A DNA stretch of 64,000 nt from Paenibacillus sp. FSL R7-0345 (GTDB lineage: Bacteria > Bacillota > Bacilli > Paenibacillales > Paenibacillaceae): positions 6,816,501 through 6,880,500 of the forward strand of contig NZ_CP152002.1 of NCBI RefSeq assembly GCF_038595055.1. Direction: 5' to 3'. This document shows, one piece after another, positions 24,241-32,877 of the stretch (positions within the stretch are counted from its first letter, which is position 1; the number at the start of each line of letters is the position of its first letter). Below the pieces are notes generated by a model that saw only the letters and a list, made by a program, of their open reading frames with translations, did not search any database and was not told the origin of the DNA. The translations under genes and the position numbers were made by a program.

Positions 24241-24819
24241 ATGTCTATCATTGAAATCATCCCCTGGATCGTCTCGTTTGCCGTTCTGCTGTCCGTACTC
24301 TGGATTGTACTCCTAAGCTGGAAGAATGGAATCTCGCCGATGCCTGCATCCGGGCCTGTCCGGCTGGCGGTGATTGCAGAGGTGCAGCGGATCCGGGGCT
24401 ACGGCAATATTATCGAGGCGGGGTCCGGCTGGGGAACGCTAGGGCTGGAGGTCATCCGCCATTGTCCCGATAAACGGCTTACCGGAATCGAAAATTCAAG
24501 GATTCCTTTAGGATTCTCCAGGCTGCTCACTGTATGGTACGCCCGCTTATCGACGGAAAAGGGAAGCCGGGAGAGTCTGCGCAAGCGGATTATTTTTAAA
24601 CGCGGGGATATCTATAACTGCTCCTATAGGGATGCCGATATTGTGCTCTGTTATCTGTTCCCGGGAGCCATGGAGCGTCTTGCGGAGAAGTTCAGGCAGG
24701 AGCTGCCGCCCGGTGCGACGGTCATCAGTGTCTGTTTTGCATTGCCGGACAGGCGGCCCGTGCGTGTTATTACCTGTAAGGACCGTCTGCGTACTAAGGT
24801 GTATGTGTATCGTTATTAA
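24241..24819 (+). CDS. Membrane-anchored class I SAM methyltransferase-like protein
   Basis: 192 aa from ATG 24241 behind AAAGGAGT. One N-terminal membrane helix (about 5-25) is followed by a Rossmann domain with SAM motif I IIEAGSGWGTLG, an acidic residue in GIENS (motif II) and GDIYNCSYRDADIVLCYLF (motif IV region). Substrate unknown. A TATAAT lies at 24187-24192. The 3' end overlaps the convergent gene at 24794 by 26 nt. Confidence 0.75.
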   Translation: MSIIEIIPWIVSFAVLLSVLWIVLLSWKNGISPMPASGPVRLAVIAEVQRIRGYGNIIEAGSGWGTLGLEVIRHCPDKRLTGIENSRIPLGFSRLLTVWYARLSTEKGSRESLRKRIIFKRGDIYNCSYRDADIVLCYLFPGAMERLAEKFRQELPPGATVISVCFALPDRRPVRVITCKDRLRTKVYVYRY

Positions 24820-25249
24820 CAGAGATTAGCCTCTTGAAATCATCAACCAATTCCATATGGTACTCCTTGTCAAACATGAAACCGCCGGACAGGGTTATGT
24901 CAGGCAAGCCTAAGCTATATTGGTGCTGAGTAAGAGAATGCAGGATCATAACGTCACCTTTTTTATTCGCACGCTTAACCGAGACTTTAAACTCCTCCGG
25001 CGACATTGCACTTAGGTCTGCATGTTCTAACGTATCCAAGTGTTCCAGCTCATGAACAAAACGCTGAAGCTGCTCCAGCTCAAACCAGACATTATGCCTC
25101 GAGCCGGTAAACTTGTTATTTACAACCTCAATACTACAACCCACACTGGGTAACCGTTCATGTATGTACTGTTCAAGATAAAATGTGATGTATGACGCTC
25201 TATCAGATGAGTATATTCTAAAATTGTAATCGGTTTGTCGGTTAAGCAT
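24794..25249 (-). CDS. Hypothetical protein, possibly immunity-like
   Basis: 151 aa if started at ATG 25249 behind AGGGGGAG. There is no signal peptide. A beta strand is followed by FELEQLQRFVHELEHLD, FKVSVKRANKKGDVMI and a closing FDKEYHMELVDDFKRLI. This layout faintly resembles WapI-type immunity proteins (Phe-Glu strand, Gly-Asp turn, terminal 'L..LV.DF..L' helix), but I would not assign it firmly. It converges on and overlaps the methyltransferase gene. Confidence 0.45.
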   Translation of the reverse strand: MLNRQTDYNFRIYSSDRASYITFYLEQYIHERLPSVGCSIEVVNNKFTGSRHNVWFELEQLQRFVHELEHLDTLEHADLSAMSPEEFKVSVKRANKKGDVMILHSLTQHQYSLGLPDITLSGGFMFDKEYHMELVDDFKRLISVNNDTHTP

Positions 25250-25642
25250 GGCTCCCCCTAGCGAATAAAATGATTCCAACTCCTAAAATGTTCCAAACCT
25301 ACTAATTTCATTGTAATCGCAAAATCTCCTCCCGGCCAATGCAGTTCTAACGGACTCAGCGGGCGTTATTTTCGTAATTTGTGCCTACCGGGAATTTAAC
25401 GGACTCCAGCGACGTTATTTGCACCAAATTCACCCGCACCAGCACGTTTTCACCTAACTAACGTCATCTGAGTCCGTTAGCGCGCTAAAAACCCAAAAAG
25501 TAAGCAAATAACGCCTCCTGGGTCCGTTAGAGCGTCTCCTGTATCGCCGATGCCTTACACTAGCGATGCCCTCTCCGCCGCAGATACCCCGTGCGCTACC
25601 TATACTCCGTCTGCTATGACTACTGTCTCCCCCCAGCCGCAC
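25250..25642. other. Non-coding stretch with repeat element A
   Basis: 393 bases with no convincing gene. It holds the upstream region of the 25249 gene, then the four-unit repeat element (25347-25530), then unstructured sequence up to the terminator of the solute-binding protein gene. Confidence 0.7.
25347..25530. repeat. Four-unit intergenic element, family A (F-F-R-R)
   Basis: Four related 25-nt units: forward at 25347-25371 and 25396-25420, reverse at 25456-25480 and 25506-25530. Read in unit orientation each begins YTAACGGAC followed by Y and C, and ends CGTTATTT or a one- to two-base variant. Each unit is itself a weak inverted repeat (TAACG...CGTTA). Gaps between units are 24, 35 and 25 nt, and gap sequences do not pair. 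As RNA, units 1/4 and 2/3 could form a two-storey hairpin. Same plan as the family B elements. Confidence 0.85.
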
Positions 25643-25693
25643 AAAAAAAACAGAGCAGCGCCCCCTATCAAGGGAGGACAACTGCCCTGCTCT
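25643..25693 (-). terminator. Terminator of the sugar ABC operon
   Basis: On the minus strand AGAGCAGGGC pairs with CTGCTCT across a branched loop that holds a CCTCCC/GGGGG inner stem, followed by eight T residues, just after the stop of the binding protein at 25707. Confidence 0.8.
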
Positions 25694-25706
25694 TATCAAC
25701 ACACTA

Positions 25707-27296
25707 TTACTTGTTCGCCAGGAACGCATCAATCTGCGCCTGCAGCTCCGTTTGAATCTTATCCAGACCCGCAGATTTCAGCTGCTTGTTCAGTTCAGCC
25801 AATCCTTTGTCGATGTCTTCGATTACGCCGTATTCCAGCGGAATAGCGTAGCGCAGCATCACGTTGCCGACGTTGGCGATTTCTGTCTTCACTTTGCTGT
25901 TGTCGAACACGAAGGTCTCGAGATCATAGTGGTATACACTGGCTTCCCAGCTGTTTACCAGATCGGAAGCTTCCTGCGGGAACGCTTCGTTGTCGCGGTT
26001 CAGCGGCGAGTTGAAGTTCCAGTTGGAGAAGCCGGTGTAGTTCGGGTTCTTCTCAAGCGCTTTGTATTTGTTGTCACCAACCGGCTCGTAATGAACGCCG
26101 TTGATTCCGTACATGATCAGGTCATGCAGCTGTTTATCATTTTGCATCAGTTCGATCATCATCAGGGAGCGCTCCACATTTTTGGAGGTCGCATGGATGG
26201 ACGTACCGTTCTGCGTGGAGATGGCGATCGATTTCTTCTTGCCCTGGTTGATGTCGGCCAGCGCTACTTCATAAGGCGAATTCTCCTGGCGCATCAGGGC
26301 CATCAGGGCACCCAGTGTACCGTTGTTGTGCGTGATCGATGCCGTTTTGCCGGCTTTGAAGTCGGCCTGATGGTCGTTTTTGCTGTTCAGCACGTTCTTG
26401 GACCAGGCGTTGTTGTCGGCAAGATCCTTGTAGTACACCAGCAGATCCTTGAATTCCTGAGTTTCATAGACGTTGAATACTTTACCTGTCGGATCATCCA
26501 GCTTGAAGGCGAACGGCAGATCGAGGTCGAACATATTCCATTCATTCTGCTGCTTCAGCAGGACACGGTCGAGGTTATGATATTTCCAGTCTCCGGTTTC
26601 CGGAGTGAACGGGGCAACGCCCTTTTCTTTCTCAGCAATGGTTTTCAGGTAAGTCGCATAGGTTTCAGGGCTGTTAATCTCAGGCAGATTGTACTTTTTG
26701 CGCAAGTCTTCACGGTAGAGAATCAGCTTCTCAACAGACTCCCCTCTGTTCTGCGGAACCATGTACAGCTTGCCGTTCACTTTGGCCTGATCCCAGCTTA
26801 CCTGCGGCATAGCCTTCATGGTTTCCGGCATATATTTGTTCAGCAGCTCATCGGTCAGCTCCAGGAAGCCGCCTTTCAGCGCCTGGTCATTGTAACCGGC
26901 CCAGTTCGCCGAGTAGATCAGGTCAAAATCCTCATTCGCCGCCAGCTTCAGCGGATATTTCTGCGCCCAGTCGGACCAGTCGAGGAACTCGCCTTCGATG
27001 GTGGCATTGATCTTTTCCTTCAGCACTTTATTGATTTCGGCGAACACGCTGTCATAATCGACCGGCTTAGGTCCGACAAAAATCATTTTTAGCTTCACTT
27101 CTTTGGATGTATCAATGGTACCGGAAGCCGCAGGATCTGTTGCAGTTCCTGTATCCGTGCTGTTACCGCCTGCCTCTGATGCATTATTAGTAGGCTCTGC
27201 CGGTGCATTGGCATTATTATTGCCGCCGCACGCACTTAGAATCATAACGAAGGTTAATACGAGCGCCAGCAGCATCATTCTATTTCTTTTCAGCAT
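25707..27296 (-). CDS. Extracellular solute-binding lipoprotein (family 1, LipO/YtcQ-like)
   Basis: 529 aa from ATG 27296 behind AAGGGGGAAGG. Lipoprotein signal with lipobox ILSACGG, an Asn/Ala/Thr-rich linker, and a family 1 binding protein fold (DWAQKYPLKLAANEDFDLIYSANW near the front; NGTSIHATSKN in the middle). This large subtype serves oligosaccharide importers such as YtcQ and LplA. Third in the order permease, permease, binding protein. The ATPase is not here; such importers usually share an MsmX-type ATPase encoded elsewhere. Confidence 0.9.
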   Translation of the reverse strand: MLKRNRMMLLALVLTFVMILSACGGNNNANAPAEPTNNASEAGGNSTDTGTATDPAASGTIDTSKEVKLKMIFVGPKPVDYDSVFAEINKVLKEKINATIEGEFLDWSDWAQKYPLKLAANEDFDLIYSANWAGYNDQALKGGFLELTDELLNKYMPETMKAMPQVSWDQAKVNGKLYMVPQNRGESVEKLILYREDLRKKYNLPEINSPETYATYLKTIAEKEKGVAPFTPETGDWKYHNLDRVLLKQQNEWNMFDLDLPFAFKLDDPTGKVFNVYETQEFKDLLVYYKDLADNNAWSKNVLNSKNDHQADFKAGKTASITHNNGTLGALMALMRQENSPYEVALADINQGKKKSIAISTQNGTSIHATSKNVERSLMMIELMQNDKQLHDLIMYGINGVHYEPVGDNKYKALEKNPNYTGFSNWNFNSPLNRDNEAFPQEASDLVNSWEASVYHYDLETFVFDNSKVKTEIANVGNVMLRYAIPLEYGVIEDIDKGLAELNKQLKSAGLDKIQTELQAQIDAFLANK

Positions 27297-27357
27297 CTCA
27301 AGCCTTCCCCCTTGTAGTTGAATATGAAATCTATTGATAAACCGGATGACTCCGGGT

Positions 27358-28239
27358 TCACCCTTTGACAGCACCGATCGTTAAGCCTTGGACAAAATAA
27401 CGCTGCACGAACGGATAAGCCAGCAAGATCGGGCCAGTAGCAACAACCGTCATCGCCATTTTGAGACTCTCGGTCGGAATGGACGTGGTCACAACAGCAC
27501 CCGCACCCATCATCGCCTTGCGCATACCGTCCATGTTGCCCAGCATTTTGTATAGATAATACTGCAGCGGCATCAGATTCTCATTGGAAATGAACAGCAG
27601 CGCATTATACCAGTCATTCCAGTAAGCCAGGGCGAGAAACAAACCAATCGTAGCCAGTGCAGGCTTGGACAGCGGCAGAATCAGGCGGACATAAATCTTG
27701 AAGTCGCCGGCGCCGTCGATTTTGGCCGATTCCACAATGGCTTCCGGGATGCTGCTCATAAACGACTTCATGACGATAATATAGAACACATTCAGCATCA
27801 TCGGCACAATCAGGGCCATCGGTGTGTCCTTCATATCGAGATAGTTAACGATAAGCAGGTACCACGGAACGAGTCCGCCGCTGAACAGGGTAGTGAAGAA
27901 GAAGAAGAACGAGAACTTGTTGCGCCATTTGAAATCCTTGCGGGACAGCGCGTAAGCGGTCATCGAGGTCAGGAACAGCCCCAGCAGAGTGCCGGTCACC
28001 GTAACCCCGATAGTCACCAGATAAGCATTAATCATTTCCTGAGGGTATTTGAAAAGAATGCTATAAGCCTCAGTGGAGAAGGCCGTCGGTATAAACTGAT
28101 AGCCGTCCGTTACGATTTTGGTCTCTTCCGTCAGGGATGAGGAGACAACCAGAATGAACGGGAAGATACATAGCACGGCGAGAAGGATCAGTGAAACATA
28201 ACCTATGGCTGAGAAAATTTTACGGTCAAGCTGCTTCAT
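27358..28239 (-). CDS. Carbohydrate ABC transporter permease (YtcP/LplC-like)
   Basis: 293 aa, six membrane helices. The cytoplasmic EAA loop is IPEAIVESAKIDGAGDFKIY, with the conserved Gly, which docks the ATPase. It belongs to the sugar permease subfamily with the closing motif YPFVQRYFVQGLTIGAVKG. Second permease of the operon; 27 bp separate it from the first. Confidence 0.93.
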   Translation of the reverse strand: MKQLDRKIFSAIGYVSLILLAVLCIFPFILVVSSSLTEETKIVTDGYQFIPTAFSTEAYSILFKYPQEMINAYLVTIGVTVTGTLLGLFLTSMTAYALSRKDFKWRNKFSFFFFFTTLFSGGLVPWYLLIVNYLDMKDTPMALIVPMMLNVFYIIVMKSFMSSIPEAIVESAKIDGAGDFKIYVRLILPLSKPALATIGLFLALAYWNDWYNALLFISNENLMPLQYYLYKMLGNMDGMRKAMMGAGAVVTTSIPTESLKMAMTVVATGPILLAYPFVQRYFVQGLTIGAVKG

Positions 28240-28266
28240 ATCGTTACCTCCATTTCCTGTTTGTCC

Positions 28267-29187
28267 CTAGAACAGGGCGCGGTCTTTGTCGTATTTGCGG
28301 ACAGCGTAGTTCACCGTCATGATGGTTGCGAATCCAAGCACCGACTGGAACACGCCTGCTGCAGCCGACATTCCGATGTCATTGGAAGTAATCAGTGACC
28401 GGAAGACAAAGGTATCGATAACATCCGTCGCGGAGAACAACAGCCCGTTATTACCGACCATATTGTAGAACATCCCGAAATCACCGCGGAATATGTTCCC
28501 GACCGCCAGCAGCACCAGAATAATGACTGTAGGATACAGGTTAGGCAGGGTCACTTTCATAATCCGCTGGAAAATATTAGCTCCGTCAATTTCAGCCGCT
28601 TCGTACATTTCTGTATCGATACCCGAAATCGCCGCCAGATACATTACCGTTCCGTACCCTAGACTCTTCCAAGCTGCTACAATAACCAGGATATAAGGCC
28701 AGTAGGCCGGCGTATTATAAATATCTACAGGCTCAAGACCAAGTCCTCTAAGCAGTGCATTCACTGTACCGATATCATAATTGAGCAGGTTATAGGCAAT
28801 CGCACCAACTACGACCCAGGAGATAAAGTAAGGCAGGAACAGCGCCGATTGTGTAATTTTGCGGAACCATTTGCCTCCCACCTCAAACAGCATAATGGCA
28901 GCGAAGATCTGCAGGGCATTGTTTACCGTAATAAAAGCGATGTTATAAAGTGCTGTATTCCGCGTTACCCGCCAGGCGTCGCCTGATTCGAAGAAAAAGC
29001 GGAAGTTGTCCAGCCCGTTCCACGCACTGCCGAAGATACCGCCGGCGTAATCGTATTTTTTAAAAGCAATGATGATACCCGCCATCGGGATGTACGCGAA
29101 CAGGAGAAAGAAGGCAACCGCCGGCAACAGCATCAGCAGGATAACCTTATAATTTTTTAAATCACTCCAGAATGTATGCCCTTTCAT
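28267..29187 (-). CDS. Carbohydrate ABC transporter permease (YteP/LplB-like)
   Basis: 306 aa from ATG 29187 (ribosome site GAGAGGGGTGCAGAA). Six membrane helices and EAA loop DTEMYEAAEIDGANIFQRI. This LplB/YteP subfamily imports oligosaccharides such as pectin-derived sugars; the actual sugar is not evident. First gene after the response regulator and a terminator, so the transporter genes probably have their own promoter in 29188-29290. Confidence 0.93.
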   Translation of the reverse strand: MKGHTFWSDLKNYKVILLMLLPAVAFFLLFAYIPMAGIIIAFKKYDYAGGIFGSAWNGLDNFRFFFESGDAWRVTRNTALYNIAFITVNNALQIFAAIMLFEVGGKWFRKITQSALFLPYFISWVVVGAIAYNLLNYDIGTVNALLRGLGLEPVDIYNTPAYWPYILVIVAAWKSLGYGTVMYLAAISGIDTEMYEAAEIDGANIFQRIMKVTLPNLYPTVIILVLLAVGNIFRGDFGMFYNMVGNNGLLFSATDVIDTFVFRSLITSNDIGMSAAAGVFQSVLGFATIMTVNYAVRKYDKDRALF

Positions 29188-29290
29188 TTCTGCACCCCTC
29201 TCATCTCTATATCTCACATTATAAGCAGGGCGTGCTTTCGGCATAATTCAGCGAAACAACTAAACTTAATACTAATTCAACGATTTAATA

Positions 29291-29326
29291 TAAAAAACAG
29301 CCCCGTCCCGTCAGGACAGAGGCTGC
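29291..29326 (-). terminator. Terminator between YesN-like gene and ABC permeases
   Basis: Minus-strand stem CAGCCTCTGTCC / GGACGGGGCTG with G-U pairs and a 4-5-nt loop, followed by TTTTTT. It begins 3 bp after the response regulator stop. Confidence 0.85.
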
Positions 29327-29328
29327 AA

Positions 29329-30909
29329 TCATATTTTATTCCGCTTCCGGTACTCGCCTGGTGACATGCCCATGTACTGCTTGAACTGCCGGTTGAAGTA
29401 GATGATATTTTTGTAGCCGGCCTGCTCGGCAATTTCATAGACTTTTTTGGTCGGGTCCTCCAGCAGCTCGCAGACCCGCTTCATCCGCAGCTCACCGACA
29501 TAGTCGCTGAACAGGCTGTCTGTTTCCACCTTGAACAGGTGGCCCAGGTAGTTAGGTGAGAAATCGAAGTGGGCGGCTACCTCGTTCAGTGTGATTTTCT
29601 GGTCCAGCCTTGCTTTTACATACTCCGTAATTTCATCGATCAGCTTGCGCTTCTGGCGCTGACGCTTCAGGTATAGCCGTTCCGACAGCTCGAAGAATCT
29701 CCGTCTCAGCCAAGAGAGGATGTCATGTACCGTCTCGAATTGAAACAGCACAAAAGGCTGATGGGCATCCCAGTTTAGAATCTCATACAGATGCTCGTTC
29801 ATCTGCCGCAGATCGGCATGCAGCTTGGAGGTGATCCGGATAATGATGTCGTAGATATCATTTTTCTGGGAGATCGGGCTGTCCCCGGCAAACAGCTGCA
29901 GCAGGCAGTCATCAACGGTAGTAAGGTCATATTCCAGCATCGCTTTCAGCATCCGGTCGACAATCTCCTCCAGATCGGACGCGATTCTCTCCTTCGGATG
30001 CCACTCCGAGGCATCTTGAATGAGCCTGTTCTTGCCGACAATCCACTTAATGCTCAGCGCAGCCTGGGCCTGACGGTAGGAGTCGTGCAGCTTGTCCGGT
30101 TCAGCAGCATACATCCCTCTGCCAATAGTAATGGAGCAGGCAAACTCCTGGTAGAACGAGCGGATCAGCTCCTCCAGCAGAGCAGTGAAATGCTGCTCCT
30201 GAACCGCGGCCAGAATAATAAAATGATAGTCATAGCCGGTAATCACCATGCCCAGATTATGCTCCCGGGCGAACTTCCGGATGAACCCTCCGGCATTGCT
30301 GCTCCAGGCGGACCGTTCTTCCTCGGTCCAGCCGCGTATTTTCCAGGCGATATCATCCAGTTCAACAATGGCAACCGCTGATGAAGCCTCCAGATAAGGG
30401 GTGAGCACACTGCGGATATGCGCTTCCGCAAGCCCCGGAGCAGGTTCGCTGAACCAGCGCAGCAGCAGCTCCTGATTCACGAGTGACAGTGTCTCCGTCA
30501 AGGAATGATGCTGTCTTCGCTCCTGCTCAATCTTGGAGCAGATCCGGCCCAGCATGCCGCTGAGCTCATCATCATCCACGGGCTTCAGCAGATAATCAGC
30601 AGCATTCAACTGGATCGCTTCTTTGGCATAGCTGAAATCCTGATGGCCGCTAATAAAAACAATTTCAACCCCCGGATTCAGCTCCTTGGCCTTGCGGGCA
30701 AATTCGACCCCTGTCATGATCGGCATCCGGATGTCGGAGAGTATAATATCGATAGGGTGCTGCTCCATCACCTTCAGCGCAGCAAAGCCGCTGGCTGCCG
30801 TTCTTACGCTATGCAGCGGCAGATGGTCACTTCCGGCCACGCGCCTTCTCAGCCACTCCAGGTCAACAGCCTCATCATCCACCAGTAAAATATTAATCTC
30901 CACTGCCAT
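29329..30909 (-). CDS. YesN-type AraC-family response regulator
   Basis: 526 aa: receiver domain (about 1-125) with DDE at 10-12, phosphoacceptor Asp in IILSDIRMPIMTG and LLKPVDDDE; a long helical middle region; two AraC helix-turn-helix motifs at the C-terminus (ITLNEVAAHFDFSPNYLGHL and VYEIAEQAGYKNIIYFNRQF). Typical partner of YesM kinases. Starts 6 bp after the kinase stop and precedes the sugar importer it likely switches on. Confidence 0.93.
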   Translation of the reverse strand: MAVEINILLVDDEAVDLEWLRRRVAGSDHLPLHSVRTAASGFAALKVMEQHPIDIILSDIRMPIMTGVEFARKAKELNPGVEIVFISGHQDFSYAKEAIQLNAADYLLKPVDDDELSGMLGRICSKIEQERRQHHSLTETLSLVNQELLLRWFSEPAPGLAEAHIRSVLTPYLEASSAVAIVELDDIAWKIRGWTEEERSAWSSNAGGFIRKFAREHNLGMVITGYDYHFIILAAVQEQHFTALLEELIRSFYQEFACSITIGRGMYAAEPDKLHDSYRQAQAALSIKWIVGKNRLIQDASEWHPKERIASDLEEIVDRMLKAMLEYDLTTVDDCLLQLFAGDSPISQKNDIYDIIIRITSKLHADLRQMNEHLYEILNWDAHQPFVLFQFETVHDILSWLRRRFFELSERLYLKRQRQKRKLIDEITEYVKARLDQKITLNEVAAHFDFSPNYLGHLFKVETDSLFSDYVGELRMKRVCELLEDPTKKVYEIAEQAGYKNIIYFNRQFKQYMGMSPGEYRKRNKI

Positions 30910-30915
30910 AATCCT

Positions 30916-32652
30916 CTACTCCCCCATTACTTCGCGGATTTCCGCATTCTCTACCGGCAGGACAATCTGCACAGCTGTCCCGGCTCCGTAATAGCTGCCA
31001 ATCTGAATACCGTAATCATTGCCGTATCTAAGCTTGATCCGTTCCTCCACGTTCTTCAGGCCATAGCTTCCCGGCTGAAAAGAGCCTGCGCGCATACTGC
31101 GCAGCGTATCCGGCCGCATACCGATGCCGTTATCAATCACCTTCAGTTCAATGCGGTCACCCAGCCGCCGGCCGGTAATCCGGATGGCAATACTTTCGCC
31201 GAACCAGGCGTGCTTGAATATATTTTCTACAAACGGCTGCAATATCAGCTTGATGACTGGAACCTGTAAAATTTCGGGATCGACATCATAATAGACCTCA
31301 AAAGCACCGGCATATTTCACCCGCTGGATTTCCAGATACATTTTGACCTGCTCCAGCTCTTTTTCAATGGAAATATAGACCCGTCCTTCGTTTAAGGTCA
31401 GCCTGTAAAACTTGGACAGTCCCTTCACCATCCGCGTAACCTTCCCGACCTCCCCAAGATTGGCCAGACTGCCGATGGTGGACAGGGTATTATACAGGAA
31501 ATGCGGGCTGATCTGAGCCTGCAGCACATCCAGCTCGGCCTGTTTCTTCTGAAGGCCCTGAACATAGACGTTTCGGATCAGCTCCTGAATGCTCGCCGCC
31601 ATCTGATTAAAGCTGTTGGCAATATAGACAAATTCATCATTTCCGGGGAACCCGATCCGTTTGTAGAAGTTCCCTTCCTGGAAGGAACGGGCCAGATAGA
31701 CGATCCGCTTGATTTTTTTGCCGGATATACGGGCTACAAGGAACCCGATCGCTGCCATAACAGCAAAGCTGATCGTGCAGACAGCGCCGATGGCCCTCTG
31801 CATTCTGCTTGCATCCTTGTTGAGATAGCTCTGCGGCACCCGCGCCTCAATGACATAACCGGGTATCGGAATATCCTCGCTGATAATCAGATAATTGTCC
31901 GGCTTATCCGGCTTGTCCGGGGCTCCCTGCTCATAAATGGTCACGCCCTGCGCCCTGTCCACCAGCCGGAGCTCCAGCCCCTGATCCACCGGAAAAGTAT
32001 CGAAGTTGCCAAACAGCTCGTCTATTCTCGCCGTGACCCGGATATAACCGATAACTGAAGGCGCCGCATTGGAAGCAACGAGCTTGCGGAAATACGAAAT
32101 GTTGCCAAGCCCGCTGTCACTGTCGGCCTGCAGCCACAGGCTGTCCAGATTATTCATCAGGATCGACCGGAACCACTCCTTGTCCTCGATGACCCGCTCA
32201 GGCATCACATAATAATCGCTTCTGCCGATAGGCTCCGACATATCGTCTCCGGTAATCTCAAGCATGGTCTCATTAACCGTATACAGCGCCAGCCGCAGCT
32301 TGTTCCCGTATAACTGCAGCGGTGCCTTCATATAGGGAACGATATCATCCCGCATTTTCAGCATATTCTCCAGCGGATCGCCTTTGAACTGCAGCGCGTT
32401 CTGAAAATTTGTATTAAGAAACAGCGAGTTGCTCATCCGTTTAATCTCATCTGTCTGGTATTCTATATTGCTCCTTGTCTGCTTCAAGGCTGTCCGCACG
32501 TTCGTCTCCGCCATCTCGGTTCTTGATTCTACAAGCATCGTGTAGGCGATATAGCCGACCAGCAGATCGGTTAGCAGGACCAGAATCAGATAGGGAATCA
32601 TCATTTTGTAGGTGAACGGAATGTACTTTTTATCCGGCAAAAATTTCTCCAT
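30916..32652 (-). CDS. YesM-type sensor histidine kinase
   Basis: 578 aa. TM1 near 18-40, extracellular dCache-like domain, TM2 near 290-312, HAMP segment, then the His_kinase domain with LQAQISPHFLYNTL (phosphorylated His) and ATPase motifs LILQPFVENIFKHA and DNGIGM. It senses an extracellular sugar or a liganded binding protein and signals to the next gene. A cre-like site lies about 70 bp upstream. Confidence 0.93.
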   Translation of the reverse strand: MEKFLPDKKYIPFTYKMMIPYLILVLLTDLLVGYIAYTMLVESRTEMAETNVRTALKQTRSNIEYQTDEIKRMSNSLFLNTNFQNALQFKGDPLENMLKMRDDIVPYMKAPLQLYGNKLRLALYTVNETMLEITGDDMSEPIGRSDYYVMPERVIEDKEWFRSILMNNLDSLWLQADSDSGLGNISYFRKLVASNAAPSVIGYIRVTARIDELFGNFDTFPVDQGLELRLVDRAQGVTIYEQGAPDKPDKPDNYLIISEDIPIPGYVIEARVPQSYLNKDASRMQRAIGAVCTISFAVMAAIGFLVARISGKKIKRIVYLARSFQEGNFYKRIGFPGNDEFVYIANSFNQMAASIQELIRNVYVQGLQKKQAELDVLQAQISPHFLYNTLSTIGSLANLGEVGKVTRMVKGLSKFYRLTLNEGRVYISIEKELEQVKMYLEIQRVKYAGAFEVYYDVDPEILQVPVIKLILQPFVENIFKHAWFGESIAIRITGRRLGDRIELKVIDNGIGMRPDTLRSMRAGSFQPGSYGLKNVEERIKLRYGNDYGIQIGSYYGAGTAVQIVLPVENAEIREVMGE

Positions 32653-32719
32653 ACCAAGGTGCTCCCCCGTAACCGTTTAATAGCAGCTTCCCGCTATTGT
32701 CATCCATTCTACAACGAAG

Positions 32720-32733
32720 CGAAAGCGGTTACT
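32720..32733. promoter_or_regulatory. Candidate cre (CcpA) site upstream of YesM-like kinase
   Basis: CGAAAGCGGTTACT fits 12 of 14 positions of the CcpA box TGWAANCGNTNWCA, missing only the two end bases. Located 68-81 bp upstream of the kinase ATG, where CcpA could repress the sugar-uptake regulon when preferred sugar is present. Confidence 0.45.
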
Positions 32734-32746
32734 ACCACTTGTATGC

Positions 32747-32773
32747 AAAATAACCCCACAGAGTGGGGCTATT
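32747..32773 (-). terminator. Terminator of the hprK paralogue
   Basis: Minus-strand AATAGCCCCAC / GTGGGGTTATT with a 3-nt loop and one G-U pair, then TTTTG, about 105 bp after the hprK stop. Confidence 0.7.
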
Positions 32774-32877
32774 ACCTGAAAGCCGGCCTAGCTTCCATAC
32801 GCAAAATAACAGGGATATATCCTTTTTCGGAGTGCCGCTGCACCTCTTCATCTGGTAGAATTAGGATTGGCAGCCGG

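Noticed and set aside
25752..27092. Long open frame (446 codons) on the plus strand
   Set aside because: It is antisense to the solute-binding lipoprotein, has no ribosome site and encodes a composition without recognisable domains; a coding shadow.
32746..32810. GCAAAATAAC twice (32746 and 32801) as degenerate reverse units of the four-unit repeat family
   Set aside because: Only the AAATAAC end matches; the rest of each candidate unit does not, spacing is 55 rather than 50-51, and the first copy is fully explained by the hprK terminator.
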